Assembly: GCF_900101745.1 (NCBI RefSeq)
Contig: NZ_FNAD01000010.1
Location: 124,001-188,000 of the forward strand
Source: Glycomyces harbinensis
Lineage (GTDB): Bacteria > Actinomycetota > Actinomycetes > Mycobacteriales > Micromonosporaceae
Length of the DNA stretch: 64,000 nucleotides
Direction: 5' to 3'
Below are positions 25,232 to 34,874 of the stretch, piece by piece (the first letter of the stretch is position 1; every line of letters starts with the position of its first letter). The position numbers and the translations under genes are program-made. The notes under the pieces are model-generated. The model was not told the DNA's origin. It did no database searches and was given only the letters and a program-made list of their open reading frames with translations.

Positions 25232-25635
25232 CGGGTAACCCCCTGTGGGCGTGGGTGCTCGCCTATGACCGCTCCGCAGCAGTCCCCACCAAGTGACGAG
25301 CTGTATATGCGAGTTGTTCTCGCAGTGACTGTAGCAACCGTTATCGCATGGGGCAAGAGACGGCAATGTGGACATTCGGTTGTTACGTGGCAGTAACAAG
25401 CGGTTGCGACGCAAGGGATTACGTGCGGTTTCACACATCTCATATCCCGGGAGTGAGGGTGTGCTCACGATCGCTCTGTGCTACGGACGGTGCGGTGCCC
25501 CAGTCCGTTATCGGGCCTTTGTACGAGCGTTATGCTGCGTTGACGCGAGGGCAATCGTCCCATGATTGGATCAGGCCGGACACCTCGATCCGGGCGGCCC
25601 CCCGCGCCCGACCCATCGACCCCCAACGGAGAGCC
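25232..25635. other. 404-nt divergent intergenic region
   Basis: Separates the ACAD-like gene (leftward) from the 5'-nucleotidase (rightward). It contains a 20-nt palindrome at 25380-25399 and TTGACG at 25540-25545 with a poor -10. No gene is supported. Confidence 0.55.
25380..25399. promoter_or_regulatory. TTGTTAC/GTAACAA palindrome
   Basis: Perfect 7-bp inverted repeat (25380-25386 and 25393-25399) with a 6-nt centre, in the divergent region. The size and symmetry fit a dimeric repressor operator. No regulator gene is adjacent. Confidence 0.45.
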
Positions 25636-27366
25636 ATGTTCATCTTCAGACACCGGCGCCGCGCGGTCGCCGTCCTCGGCGTCGCCGCTCTCGCGGCCAC
25701 CACGCTCGCAGTGGGCGCCTGGTCCTCGCAAGGCGGCCCGGGCAACGGCCACGGCCACGGCCGCGAGGTCGACCTCCAGCTGCTGGCCATCAACGACTTC
25801 CACGGCAACATCGAGGCCGCCTCCAGCCTCACCCTGCCCGGCCACGCCGATCCGGTCGGCGGCGCCGAATACCTCGCGACGCACCTCGAAGAGGCCCGCG
25901 AAGGCGAGCGCTACTCGACGACGGTGGCCGCCGGCGACCTCATCGGCGCCAGCCCGTTCCTGTCGGCGGTCTTCGACGACGAGCCGACCATCGAGTCGCT
26001 CAACGCGATGGGCGTCGAAGTGTCCTCGGTGGGCAACCACGAGTTCGACGCCGGCTTCGAGGAGCTCAACCGCATCATCGAGGGCGACGACGACTTCGAG
26101 GGCGCCGACTTCCCCTACCTCGGCGCGAACGTCGTCGACGAGGAGACCGGCGACCCGGTCCTGGACCCGTACTGGATCAAGAACTTCGGCGGCGGCGTCA
26201 AGGTCGGCTTCATCGGCATGACCCTCGAGGGCACCGGCGACATCGTCTCCAAGGCCGGCATCGAGGGCCTGGAGTTCCACGACGAGGTCGAGACCGCCAA
26301 CGAGTACGCCAAGGTGCTCAAGCGCAAGGGCGTCAACGCGATCGTGGTCCTCATGCACGAGGGCGGCGTGCCCGTCGCCGAGGACACCGGCCACGACTGC
26401 GAGTCCCTCGACGGGACCGGCACCGGCATGTCCGGCCCGATCGTCGACATCGCCGAGAACATGACGCCGCTGGTCGACGTCATGGTCACCGGCCACACCC
26501 ACAACGAGTACGTGTGCTCGGTGCCCGACCCGGCCGGCAACCCGCGCATGATCACCTCCGCGTCCTCCTACGGCAAGGTCTTCACCCAGATCGACGCGAC
26601 GTACGACAAGCGCACCAAGGACATCGTCCGCTCCTCGGTGAACGGCTCGAACACCGTCGTCACCCGCGACGTCGAGGCCGACGAGGACCAGACGGCGATC
26701 CTGGACGAGTACGGCCCGCTCGCGGCCGAGGCCGGGAACCGCGTGGTCGGCTACATCGCCGAGGACATCAAGCGCGGCGCGACCCGCGCCGAGGAGTTCG
26801 CGCTCGGATCGCTCATCGCCGACGCGCAGCTGTGGAACACCGCCGGCGCCGACGAGGGCGGGGCCGAGATCGCCCTGATGAACCCCGGCGGCGTCAGAGC
26901 CGACCTGCTCTACGACCAGGGCACGCCGGGCGAGGCCACGTACGGCGAGGTCTTCACGGTGCAGCCGTTCGCGAACTACGTGGTGACGCTGGACCTCACC
27001 GGGGCCCAGCTCCTCGCCGCGCTCCAGCAGCAGCTGCCGAGCGACGACCGCGCGACCACGCTGGCGCTCCAGGTCTCCGAGGGCTTCACGTACACGTGGG
27101 ACAAGACCGCCGCGGGCACCGACCAGATCGTGGCCGACTCGCTCCGGCTCGACGGCGAGCCGATCGCGGCCGACCAGACCTACCGGGTCGCGGTGAACTC
27201 GTTCCTGGCCGACGGGGGCGACTCGTTCCACGCCTTCGCCGAGGGCGAGAACCGGCTCTTCGGCGAGCTCGACGTGGACGCGTTCGAGGACTACCTCGCC
27301 GAGTTCGGCACCAGCGCCGCGCCGCTCGAAGCGCCGGAACTGGGCCGGGTCACGGTCGTCTCCTAG
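25636..27366 (+). CDS. Secreted bifunctional metallophosphatase/5'-nucleotidase (UshA type)
   Basis: 576 aa. It hydrolyses extracellular 5'-nucleotides (and possibly UDP-sugars) to nucleosides and phosphate. Signal peptide: basic MFIFRHRRR then AVAVLGVAALAATTLAVGA, no lipobox, so secreted. Metallophosphatase ligands are all seen: DFHGN (Asp54, His56), AAGDLIGA, SVGNHEFD and VTGHTHNEY. The C-terminal nucleotidase domain has the substrate motifs MNPGGVRADL and VNSFLADGGDSFHAF. CGGAGAG precedes ATG 25636. Single-gene unit closed by a perfect hairpin. Confidence 0.92.
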   Translation: MFIFRHRRRAVAVLGVAALAATTLAVGAWSSQGGPGNGHGHGREVDLQLLAINDFHGNIEAASSLTLPGHADPVGGAEYLATHLEEAREGERYSTTVAAGDLIGASPFLSAVFDDEPTIESLNAMGVEVSSVGNHEFDAGFEELNRIIEGDDDFEGADFPYLGANVVDEETGDPVLDPYWIKNFGGGVKVGFIGMTLEGTGDIVSKAGIEGLEFHDEVETANEYAKVLKRKGVNAIVVLMHEGGVPVAEDTGHDCESLDGTGTGMSGPIVDIAENMTPLVDVMVTGHTHNEYVCSVPDPAGNPRMITSASSYGKVFTQIDATYDKRTKDIVRSSVNGSNTVVTRDVEADEDQTAILDEYGPLAAEAGNRVVGYIAEDIKRGATRAEEFALGSLIADAQLWNTAGADEGGAEIALMNPGGVRADLLYDQGTPGEATYGEVFTVQPFANYVVTLDLTGAQLLAALQQQLPSDDRATTLALQVSEGFTYTWDKTAAGTDQIVADSLRLDGEPIAADQTYRVAVNSFLADGGDSFHAFAEGENRLFGELDVDAFEDYLAEFGTSAAPLEAPELGRVTVVS

Positions 27367-27380
27367 AACCTGAGCACATT

Positions 27381-27415
27381 CACAGCGGCGGAGCAGGGAA
27401 TGCTCCGCCGCTGTG
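27381..27415 (+). terminator. Terminator after the 5'-nucleotidase
   Basis: CACAGCGGCGGAGCA (27381-27395) pairs perfectly with TGCTCCGCCGCTGTG (27401-27415), 5-nt loop. Confidence 0.85.
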
Positions 27416-27482
27416 TCGTGTTTGCGGCAATGACCGGATAGGCTGAAACGACCCTTGAACTTCCAATGGAGGACCGCAGGTC

Positions 27483-28328
27483 ATGGCAATGCAGAGCAGG
27501 AACTCATCCCTTCGAAATATGGTGAAGACCCAGTACAACCAGCAGCACATGGGTGCCGCGTACGGGCCTTACGGACAGATGACCCAGGCGCCGCAGGCCG
27601 AGACCATGCGGATCGACGACGTCATCGTCCGTACCGTCGCACTCGTGGCCGCCACTTTCGTGGCCGCGATCCTCACGTACTCGATGGTCGCCGACGCGTT
27701 CACGACCACCGCACTCGGCGAAACCGTCATCACCGACCAGTCGGCGTTCAACACCGCGATGACCCTCGGCACGATCGGCATGGTCGTCGGCCTGGGCATC
27801 ATGATCTTCTCGATGTTCAAGCCGGTGACGAACCCGTTCGTGGCCTTCGCGTACGCGATCGGCCAGGGCCTGCTCCTCGGCGGCGTCTCCGCCTTCTTCG
27901 AGACCCTGTGGCCCGGCATCGTGGTCAACGCGCTCCTCGCCACGATCCTCGTGTTCGGCGCGATGCTGGCGCTCTACAAGTTCCGCATCCTGAAGAACTC
28001 CCCGATGTTCACGAAGGTCATCGTCGGCGCCGGCATCGGCATCTTCGCCCTGACCATGATCAACCTCGTGGTCGGCATGTTCGGCATGGACCTGGGCCTG
28101 TTCGCCGCTCCCGGCGAGTCGGCCTCGGCGCTCCAGTGGATCATCGCCATCGGCATCACGCTCTGGGCCGCGTTCTCGTTCATCCTCGACTTCGACATGA
28201 TCGAGTACTCCGCGAACAACGGCGCCCCGAAGAAGTACGCGTGGGCCGGCGCCTTCGGCCTCACCGCGGGCCTCATCTTCCTGTACTGGAACCTGCTGCG
28301 CCTGCTGTCCTACTTCCAGAGCAACTAA
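27483..28328 (+). CDS. Bax inhibitor-1/YccA family membrane protein
   Basis: 281 aa with a 45-residue Gln/Asn/Met-rich cytoplasmic N-terminus and about seven membrane helices (first one VIVRTVALVAATFVAAILTY). The end of the protein has the family's acidic pore-type motif, FSFILDFDMIEYSANNGAPKKYAWAGAFG, with the conserved Asp pair. Members are proposed pH-sensitive Ca2+ leak channels or protease modulators; the exact role in actinobacteria is unknown. GGAGGA precedes ATG 27483. The small gene downstream starts 4 nt after its stop. Confidence 0.88.
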   Translation: MAMQSRNSSLRNMVKTQYNQQHMGAAYGPYGQMTQAPQAETMRIDDVIVRTVALVAATFVAAILTYSMVADAFTTTALGETVITDQSAFNTAMTLGTIGMVVGLGIMIFSMFKPVTNPFVAFAYAIGQGLLLGGVSAFFETLWPGIVVNALLATILVFGAMLALYKFRILKNSPMFTKVIVGAGIGIFALTMINLVVGMFGMDLGLFAAPGESASALQWIIAIGITLWAAFSFILDFDMIEYSANNGAPKKYAWAGAFGLTAGLIFLYWNLLRLLSYFQSN

Positions 28329-28332
28329 TCGG

Positions 28333-28635
28333 TTGAGCACCGAACTCGAGCGGGCGATCGGGCGTGTCGTCGAAGGCACGCGCCACTGGTCGCCCGCTCG
28401 CTGGTCTTCCAAGGCCGATGCGATGCGCGCGCTCGTCCAGGCCCTCGCCGACGTGAGCGCCGAAGCCGAAGGCCAGCCCCAGCGCCCGGTCTCCCGGCTG
28501 CCGAACGACATGCACCTGCCCGACCAGCTCCAGGTGATCGGCGTGGACCTCCTCGAGTTCGAGTCGAAGCTCACCGAGGAGCAGAAGCGACGCGCCGACG
28601 AGGCGATAGCGAGGGCGAGGACCGCCCTCTTCTAG
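28333..28635 (+). CDS. Small uncharacterised protein
   Basis: 100-aa soluble, helix-rich protein with no recognised motif. It starts with TTG 28333, 4 nt after the YccA-like gene, so translation probably depends on coupling; no separate ribosome-binding site is visible. Conserved-looking elements are TRHWSPARW near the N-terminus and a charged C-terminal helix EEQKRRADEAIARARTALF. Convergent with the FUSC gene. Confidence 0.6.
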   Translation: MSTELERAIGRVVEGTRHWSPARWSSKADAMRALVQALADVSAEAEGQPQRPVSRLPNDMHLPDQLQVIGVDLLEFESKLTEEQKRRADEAIARARTALF

Positions 28636-28668
28636 CCCTGGTCGATCCGCAGCCAGATCCGCCCTTCG

Positions 28669-30747
28669 CTAGCCGTTCCAATCGGCCATGAGGAGGGCGA
28701 CGTCGTCGAGGGCCTCGACCAGGTTGTCCGACTCCCAGCGCAGGACGTTGCGCCTGGTCCTCGTGCTCCGGTCCTCGATCGCCGCGAGGCGCAGGTCCAG
28801 GCGGTGCACCGCCTGGCTCAAGTCCACGCCGCCCGGCGCGTCCGCGCCCCTCGCCAGCGCCGCCAGCCGCAGATAGGCGGCGTCCACCGCGTCCGCGAAC
28901 GTGTCCACTCCCGCCAGCCCCACGGCCTTCTCGTCGCGCCCGAGCGTCGCGTTCACCGCGACCAGTGCCCTTCCCGCCCTTGACAACGCGGCCTCGGCGC
29001 CCAGCACGTCGCCCGACAGCGGGCCCGGTCCGGCGATCGGTTCGGCCTTCGCCTGGTCCGCGGCGGTGCCCAGCGCGGCCCGCCGGGACCGGATCCGGTC
29101 GATCGCGGCGTGCATGACCTTCCGGTCGTAGTCGGCCGGGTGCGCCTGGCGGTCCAGCGAGAGCCGCGCGTAGTCGCGGTAGGAGTCGATCAGGTCCCCG
29201 AGGAGGTCTCCCAGGCGGCGGGTCTGCCAGGTCGGCACGAGCACGTAGAAGCCGATCGCCAGCCCCGCGCCGACGAGCGTGCACACGCCCCGGTCGAACG
29301 CGGCGAGCACGGGGCTCTCGCCCGAGAGGTCGATCTGGAACACGGTGAAGCCCGAGACGGCCGCGGCGAACACGAGCATCGACACCGGCCGCAGCAGGTA
29401 GGCGACGAGCGCGTACGCGAGCACGACGAGGCTCAGCCACAGCTGGTCGGCGGGCAGCAGGAGCCCCAGGAGCGAGGCCAGGACCACGCCGGTGGTGGTG
29501 CCGACCGCCCGGGTGACGCCGCGGGTGAGCGTCCCGGCGAAGTCGGCCTGGAGCACCAGCCACGCGGTGAGCGGGATCCAGTAGCCGTGCTCGCTGGGCC
29601 ACAGCAGGCCGATCGTCATGGCGAGGGCGATGACCCCGGCGCGGCGCAGGGCGTGGTGGATGACGGGGTCGCGGCGGTGCAGGCGGGCCCGGAGCTGGCC
29701 GACGGCCTGACGCGCGGTGCTGGTGGCGTGCGCGAGGGCCGGGTCGGCCACGACCTCGTCGCCGCCCGCGGTGATGCGCTCGGCGAAGCCGCCGGTCTCG
29801 TGGAGGGTGCGCAGGAGGCCGCCGATCTCGGTGGGCATGGTGCCGGTGGCGGTGGCCATGGGGTTCTGGGAGAGGCCGTCGAGGAGGGCGTCCCAGTCGA
29901 GTTCGGCGGGTTTGCGCGCGGTGATGCGCATCGAGAAGTGGCCCAGCAGCCGCGCGGCGAGTTCGAGGGCCTCGGAGTAGAACGCGACGGTGTCGCGGTC
30001 CTGGGCGTCGGCGCGGGCGCGGGCCGAGGCGGTGCGGCCGATCGCGATCGAGACGGCGTAGATCTGGCGGCGCGCCTCGAGGATCGCGGCCGGCAGGACG
30101 CGGCGGCGGTCGAGTTCGCGGGCGGCCTCGACGAGCGTCTCGGTCTGGAAGGGCGCGTTGGGGTCGGCGGCCAGGGCCGCGGCCTCGTCGGCGAGGGCGC
30201 GCCAGGCGTCGGCGAGGGTCCGCCGGTCCTCGGCCCACCGGTAGTACGGCGGCAGGAGCGCCATCACCGACTGGACCGCGCCGCCCGCGCAGACCGCGAG
30301 CGCCGCGAACCCGATCGTGGTGTCGATCGTGAGATGGTCGGCGAGGAAGAAGATGATGCCCGAGACCGTGAAGGTCACGCCCGCGACGTGGCTGACCGAG
30401 CCGATGAACGTGAGGATGAACGCGTAGGCGGCCGCGGCGGCGACGAGGACGATCGGCTGGTCGATCGCGCCGAGGACGAGGCCGAGCGCCCCGGCGGCGC
30501 CGATCACGATCGGCAGCGACGGGCCCGTGCGCGTGCCCGGGGTCAGGAGCGCGACGCCGCCGAGCCAGGCGCCCATGATCGCGGCCGGTCCCCAGCCCGG
30601 GTGACCCAGGAGGGCGACCGCGCTCATCGCCACACTGATGCCGAAGGCGGCGCGGACGGCGAGCACGGGCGCGGCCTCGCCGGGGGTCCACGACCGCAGG
30701 TCCTGGCCGACCCGGCGGAAGGATTCGGCCACGCCTGGGTTGAGCAC
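28669..30747 (-). CDS. FUSC/ArAE-type membrane transporter
   Basis: 692 aa. Two membrane halves of several helices each (about residues 30-170 and 350-500), each followed by a cytoplasmic helical domain: the arrangement of FUSC aromatic-acid-exporter proteins such as YccS or the plant ALMT group. Characteristic segments: [40 protein letters not shown] and [20 protein letters not shown]. Start GTG 30747 is supported by TACCCT six nucleotides upstream, giving a leaderless mRNA; no Shine-Dalgarno sequence is present. Divergent from guaA with 57 nt between the start codons. The substrate is unknown. Confidence 0.8.
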   Translation of the reverse strand: MLNPGVAESFRRVGQDLRSWTPGEAAPVLAVRAAFGISVAMSAVALLGHPGWGPAAIMGAWLGGVALLTPGTRTGPSLPIVIGAAGALGLVLGAIDQPIVLVAAAAAYAFILTFIGSVSHVAGVTFTVSGIIFFLADHLTIDTTIGFAALAVCAGGAVQSVMALLPPYYRWAEDRRTLADAWRALADEAAALAADPNAPFQTETLVEAARELDRRRVLPAAILEARRQIYAVSIAIGRTASARARADAQDRDTVAFYSEALELAARLLGHFSMRITARKPAELDWDALLDGLSQNPMATATGTMPTEIGGLLRTLHETGGFAERITAGGDEVVADPALAHATSTARQAVGQLRARLHRRDPVIHHALRRAGVIALAMTIGLLWPSEHGYWIPLTAWLVLQADFAGTLTRGVTRAVGTTTGVVLASLLGLLLPADQLWLSLVVLAYALVAYLLRPVSMLVFAAAVSGFTVFQIDLSGESPVLAAFDRGVCTLVGAGLAIGFYVLVPTWQTRRLGDLLGDLIDSYRDYARLSLDRQAHPADYDRKVMHAAIDRIRSRRAALGTAADQAKAEPIAGPGPLSGDVLGAEAALSRAGRALVAVNATLGRDEKAVGLAGVDTFADAVDAAYLRLAALARGADAPGGVDLSQAVHRLDLRLAAIEDRSTRTRRNVLRWESDNLVEALDDVALLMADWNG

Positions 30748-30753
30748 GTCATC

Positions 30754-30759
30754 AGGGTA
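30754..30759 (-). promoter_or_regulatory. -10 box of a leaderless FUSC transcript
   Basis: TACCCT on the minus strand, exactly 6 nt before GTG 30747. Confidence 0.5.
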
Positions 30760-30792
30760 GCCGCGCCTTCCGGTGTGAGGCCGACTACCGGT

Positions 30793-30798
30793 TACGCT
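30793..30798 (+). promoter_or_regulatory. -10 box of a leaderless guaA transcript
   Basis: TACGCT exactly 6 nt before ATG 30805, with no ribosome-binding site between. It mirrors the FUSC promoter on the other strand. Confidence 0.55.
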
Positions 30799-30804
30799 GG
30801 TGGC

Positions 30805-32349
30805 ATGCGACAAACGGTGCTGGTGGTCGACTTCGGGGCCCAATACGCGCAGCTCATCGCGCGGCGCGTGCGCGAGGCCCACGTGTATTCGGAGATCGTG
30901 CCCTCCTCGATGCCCGCGAGCGAGATGCTCGCCAAGGAGCCGGCCGCGATCATCCTCTCGGGCGGTCCTTCGAGCGTGTACGCCGAAGGCGCCCCTCAGG
31001 TGGACGCGGCCCTGTTCGAGGCCGGGGTGCCGGTGCTCGGCATCTGCTACGGCTTCCAGGCGATGGCCCGGGCCCTGGGCGGCACGGTCGCCCGGACCGG
31101 GGTGTCCGAGTACGGCGGGACCGAACTCGACGTCCTGTGCGCCTCCAAGCTCCTCGACGGGCTCCCCGAGCACCAGTCGGTGTGGATGAGCCACGGCGAC
31201 TCGGTCACCGAGGCCCCGGCCGGGTTCGCGGTCGTCGCGACCACGGCGGGCGCGCCGGTGGCGGCGTTCGAGAACCTCGAGTCGCGCCTGGCCGGCGTCC
31301 AGTACCACCCGGAGGTGGCGCACACGCCCCACGGGCAGGCGGTCATCCGCCACTTCCTGCACGACATCGCCGGGATCAAGCCGAACTGGACGAACTCGGC
31401 GATCATCGACGAGCAGGTCGCGGCCATCCGCGAGCAGGTCGGCGACAAGCGCGTCCTGTGCGCGCTGTCGGGCGGCGTGGACTCCTCGGTCGCGGCGGCG
31501 CTCGTGCACCGCGCGGTGGGGGACCAGCTCACGTGCGTGTTCGTCGACCACGGGCTCCTGCGCGCGGGCGAGGCCGAGCAGGTCGAGAAGGACTACGCGC
31601 AGCTCACCGGCATCGACGTGCGGACCGTGGACGTCTCGGAGCAGTTCATCACGGCCCTCAAGGGCGTGACGGACCCCGAGGAGAAGCGCAAGATCATCGG
31701 CCGGGAGTTCATCCGGACGTTCGAGGCGGCCGCGCGCGGCATCGCCGAGGAGCAGACCATCGACTTCCTCGTCCAGGGGACGCTGTACCCGGACGTGGTC
31801 GAGTCCGGCGGCGGCACCGGCACCGCGAACATCAAGAGCCACCACAACGTGGGCGGGCTCCCCGACGACCTCCAGTTCGACCTGGTGGAGCCGCTGCGGA
31901 CCCTCTTCAAGGACGAGGTCCGCGCGATCGGCCTCGAACTGGGGCTGCCCGAGTCGATGGTGTGGCGCCACCCCTTCCCGGGCCCCGGCCTGGGCATCCG
32001 CATCGTGGGCGAGGTCACGCGCGAGCGGCTCGACCTGCTCAAGGCCGCCGACGCGATCGCCCGCGCCGAGCTGACCGCCGCCGGGCTCGACCGCTCGGTG
32101 TGGCAGTTCCCCGTGGTGCTGCTCGCCGACGTCCGGTCCGTGGGCGTCCAGGGCGACGGCCGCACCTACGGTCACCCGATCGTGCTGCGCCCGGTCTCCT
32201 CCGAGGACGCGATGACCGCCGACTGGTCCCGCCTGCCGTACGAGCTGCTGGCGAAGATCTCCACGCGCATCACCAACGAGGTCGCCGACGTCAACCGGGT
32301 CGTGCTCGACGTCACCAGCAAGCCCCCGGGCACCATCGAATGGGAGTAG
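30805..32349 (+). CDS. guaA: GMP synthase (glutamine-hydrolysing)
   Basis: 514 aa; converts XMP to GMP with ATP and glutamine. N-terminal class I amidotransferase: [15 protein letters not shown] at the start, nucleophile Cys in LGICYGFQ, and His/Glu in [12 protein letters not shown] pyrophosphatase domain: P-loop [13 protein letters not shown]-terminal dimerisation domain ending [10 protein letters not shown]. Length and all motifs are standard. ATG 30805 is supported by the family's N-terminus and by the -10 box 6 nt upstream (leaderless). Confidence 0.97.
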   Translation: MRQTVLVVDFGAQYAQLIARRVREAHVYSEIVPSSMPASEMLAKEPAAIILSGGPSSVYAEGAPQVDAALFEAGVPVLGICYGFQAMARALGGTVARTGVSEYGGTELDVLCASKLLDGLPEHQSVWMSHGDSVTEAPAGFAVVATTAGAPVAAFENLESRLAGVQYHPEVAHTPHGQAVIRHFLHDIAGIKPNWTNSAIIDEQVAAIREQVGDKRVLCALSGGVDSSVAAALVHRAVGDQLTCVFVDHGLLRAGEAEQVEKDYAQLTGIDVRTVDVSEQFITALKGVTDPEEKRKIIGREFIRTFEAAARGIAEEQTIDFLVQGTLYPDVVESGGGTGTANIKSHHNVGGLPDDLQFDLVEPLRTLFKDEVRAIGLELGLPESMVWRHPFPGPGLGIRIVGEVTRERLDLLKAADAIARAELTAAGLDRSVWQFPVVLLADVRSVGVQGDGRTYGHPIVLRPVSSEDAMTADWSRLPYELLAKISTRITNEVADVNRVVLDVTSKPPGTIEWE

Positions 32350-32410
32350 CACCAGATCGGCGCCCGTAGGCCCGGCTCGCGAGCTTCGCCGCGGTACGCG
32401 GATCACGCCG

Positions 32411-32416
32411 TACAGT
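32411..32416 (+). promoter_or_regulatory. -10 box of a leaderless NUDIX transcript
   Basis: TACAGT exactly 6 nt before ATG 32423. Confidence 0.5.
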
Positions 32417-32422
32417 TGAGGG

Positions 32423-33343
32423 ATGCAATTCCGGATAGCTGCGTACGGGGAGGTCCGTGACGAGAACGGCCGGGTGCTGCTGACCCGCAGGAAGCGGACG
32501 GGTCGAGAAGCGGGCCCCTGGCATCTTCCAGGCGGGGTCATCGACCACGGCGAGCCGCCGAAGCGGGCCGCCGAGCGCCTGGTCGGCGAGCACACCGGAT
32601 ACCAGGTCGCCGTCGGCGCCGCCCGCGAGGCGGTGGCCGTCGCCAGGCGCGGCGTCCACACCAACGCGATCATCTACACCGCCCGGGTCACCGGCGGCCC
32701 CGACCCCGGCTTCGCGGGCGACGACGCCGAATGGGTCGACCCGGCCCGAGCCGCCGCCGAACCGCATTCGCCGTTCGTCTCCGCGGCCCTGCACCTCGCC
32801 GACGACCGGCTCGCCGGACGCGTCGACAAGGAGCCCCAGGAGACCCGCCCCGTCCCGCCCTCGAAGGCGAAGAAGGGGCGGCGGCGCCGCGGCCAGCGCT
32901 TCGGCGCGTACGGGGTCGTCGCCGACGTCGGCGGCCGCATCCTGCTCGCCCGCATCGCCGAGGGCTACCCCGGCGGCGGCACCTGGCACCTGCCCGGCGG
33001 CGGGGTCGACTTCGGGGAGTCGCCGCGCGCGGCCGTCTCCCGCGAGATCTACGAGGAGACCGGCCAGGAGGCCCTGGTCGGCGAACTGCTCAACGTGACG
33101 TCGTTCCGGCACCGCCGCGCGATCGGCCCCGAGGGCTACCCGCTGGACTGGCACGGCGTGCGCGCGATCTACTCGGCCACGGTGCCCGACCCGTCGGCCG
33201 CGCAGGTGGTCGAGGCCGCGGGCGGCTCCACCAGCGAGTCGCGCTGGTGGAACGCCGACGCGCTCGACGACCTGCCGCTGTCGGCCGCGGTCGAGGACGC
33301 GCTCCAGGTCGTGGACCTGAAGAACCTCGCCGCCCAGGCCTGA
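32423..33343 (+). CDS. Tandem NUDIX protein with a degenerate first domain
   Basis: 306 aa, two NUDIX folds joined by a basic linker (KAKKGRRRRG). The second (about residues 155-300) has an intact Nudix box, GGGVDFGESPRAAVSREIYEETG. The first (residues 1-135) keeps GGVIDHGE but has ERLVGEHTG where REUXEEXG is needed, so its metal-binding Glu pair is lost. The first domain may serve substrate recognition or dimerisation. Substrate (a nucleoside diphosphate derivative) not assignable. ATG 32423 appears leaderless. Ends 6 nt before the convergent decarboxylase gene. Confidence 0.82.
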   Translation: MQFRIAAYGEVRDENGRVLLTRRKRTGREAGPWHLPGGVIDHGEPPKRAAERLVGEHTGYQVAVGAAREAVAVARRGVHTNAIIYTARVTGGPDPGFAGDDAEWVDPARAAAEPHSPFVSAALHLADDRLAGRVDKEPQETRPVPPSKAKKGRRRRGQRFGAYGVVADVGGRILLARIAEGYPGGGTWHLPGGGVDFGESPRAAVSREIYEETGQEALVGELLNVTSFRHRRAIGPEGYPLDWHGVRAIYSATVPDPSAAQVVEAAGGSTSESRWWNADALDDLPLSAAVEDALQVVDLKNLAAQA

Positions 33344-33349
33344 CCTTCC

Positions 33350-34600
33350 CTAGCGCCAGCGGGCGATGACCGTCTCGCCGCCGCGCACCGGGTCGCCCGG
33401 GTCCACGACCGCTTCGGCCGCTCCGGCCGGCAGGTACACGTCGGTGCGCGAGCCGAACCTGATGAGGCCGTAGCGCTCGCCCTTGGCGACCGAGGCCCCG
33501 GGCTTGGAGCGGTTGACGATGCGCCGCAGCACCGCGCCGGTGCGCTGGGCGGTGACGACGCGTCCGCGCGGGGTCGACAGCACGGTGTAGCAGGCGGCGT
33601 TGTGCTCGGCCTCGGCCAGGCTCACCTTCGCGTAGCCGCCCTTCTCGGTGAACACGTCGACCACTTCGCCCGCCACGGGCGAGCGGTTGATGTGCACGTC
33701 GGTCAGCGAGAGGTAGACCGCGATCCGCAGCCATTCGGCGCCGGCGGACCCGGTGGCCGCGCCGAAGCGCTCGTCCACGACCGTCTCGATCGCCATGACG
33801 CGCCCGTCGGAGGCGGCGAGCACCGCTTCGGGCTCGTCGTCCTCGCCGCGCAGGTCCGCCTCGCGCTGCGGGTCGCGGAAGAACGCCGCGACGGGCACGG
33901 CCGCGAGCGCGGGCAGGACCCACGCCTTCGAGGAGGGCCGGATCTTCTTGGCGGCCCAGGCGGTGCCGAAGAGGAGCCCGGCGGCGATGATGCCGTTGGA
34001 GTCCAGGTGCATGTTGGGCGTGACCGCGACCGAGGAGGCCCGCCAGGCGGGGGCCAGGTCCTCGGCGGGGGCGATCGCGCGCGGCTCGCCCTCGCGCTTG
34101 GACGCGGAGCCGATGCGGAGCTTGTGGATGCGCACGGGCGGGAGCGACCGGACGATGAGGTCGGTGCCGATGCCGTACTCGGCGACGAGTTCGGCGATCT
34201 CCTCGCGCGCCGGGGCGGTCAGGGTCGCGGCGAAGGACAGCACCCCGCCCGGTTCGACCTTCTCGCGCAGCAGCTCGATGTCGGCGATGAACGCCTCGGC
34301 CTCCACAGTGACCGGTGCGGCGAGCATGACCTCTTCGGCCGGCTCGGCCTCGGCCAGCGACGGGACCGTGGTGACGATCCCGGCGGTCCAGGAGCCCTCG
34401 GCCTCAAGGGAGGTGCGCAGGTCCCCGATGGAGGCGGGGTCGGCGACGACGGTGAGCCGGTCGGAGGGCATGAGGGCCTCGAGCGCGGCGGTGAGCACCG
34501 GGTGGCCCCAGGTCGCGCCCACGACCAGCCCGGACTTGGGACCCCTCCGGCGAGCGAATTCGTCGGTGATGCCGCGAGCGGCGGCTTTCGAGATCGGCAT
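33350..34600 (-). CDS. Phosphatidylserine decarboxylase with extra N-terminal domain
   Basis: 416 aa. The C-terminal ~210 residues are a short-type phosphatidylserine decarboxylase: FFRDPQRE, LAASDGRVMAIE, VYLSLTDVHINRSPVAGEV and the self-cleavage region IRFGSRTDVYLPAG, in which Gly-Ser gives the pyruvoyl group. A 200-residue N-terminal domain resembles a degenerate Rossmann/methyltransferase-like fold (GLVVGATWGHPVLTAALEAL, then DRLTVVAD) but lacks a proper SAM-binding GxGxG. A pssA gene is usually nearby and is not seen here. ATG 34600 is chosen because TATAGT lies 7 nt upstream on the minus strand (leaderless); upstream codons are unlikely. Confidence 0.82.
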   Translation of the reverse strand: MPISKAAARGITDEFARRRGPKSGLVVGATWGHPVLTAALEALMPSDRLTVVADPASIGDLRTSLEAEGSWTAGIVTTVPSLAEAEPAEEVMLAAPVTVEAEAFIADIELLREKVEPGGVLSFAATLTAPAREEIAELVAEYGIGTDLIVRSLPPVRIHKLRIGSASKREGEPRAIAPAEDLAPAWRASSVAVTPNMHLDSNGIIAAGLLFGTAWAAKKIRPSSKAWVLPALAAVPVAAFFRDPQREADLRGEDDEPEAVLAASDGRVMAIETVVDERFGAATGSAGAEWLRIAVYLSLTDVHINRSPVAGEVVDVFTEKGGYAKVSLAEAEHNAACYTVLSTPRGRVVTAQRTGAVLRRIVNRSKPGASVAKGERYGLIRFGSRTDVYLPAGAAEAVVDPGDPVRGGETVIARWR

Positions 34601-34607
34601 AACCCCG

Positions 34608-34613
34608 ACTATA
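34608..34613 (-). promoter_or_regulatory. -10 box for the decarboxylase gene
   Basis: TATAGT on the minus strand, 7 nt before ATG 34600. Confidence 0.5.
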
Positions 34614-34874
34614 GAGCGCCCCGCGACGCGGCCCGGGTCGCGCTCGCGTGTTGCGACAGGGCTCGATGACTGCTCCTGCCCGTTTTGATCCTCGTACTTT
34701 CGGTGGGTTCTGCACATCGTTCGGTCGAGTGGCCGCGCCGTCGCGCGGGGCCCTCTCGTTTCCCCTCATGTCAGGCGCCTCTCAGCTGCGCACAAGGCAC
34801 GGCTCGCAAGCATCGCCGAGGCAGCCCGACTACCTCACACACCTCACGTCCGCTCCCAGGAGGACCGCATCACG

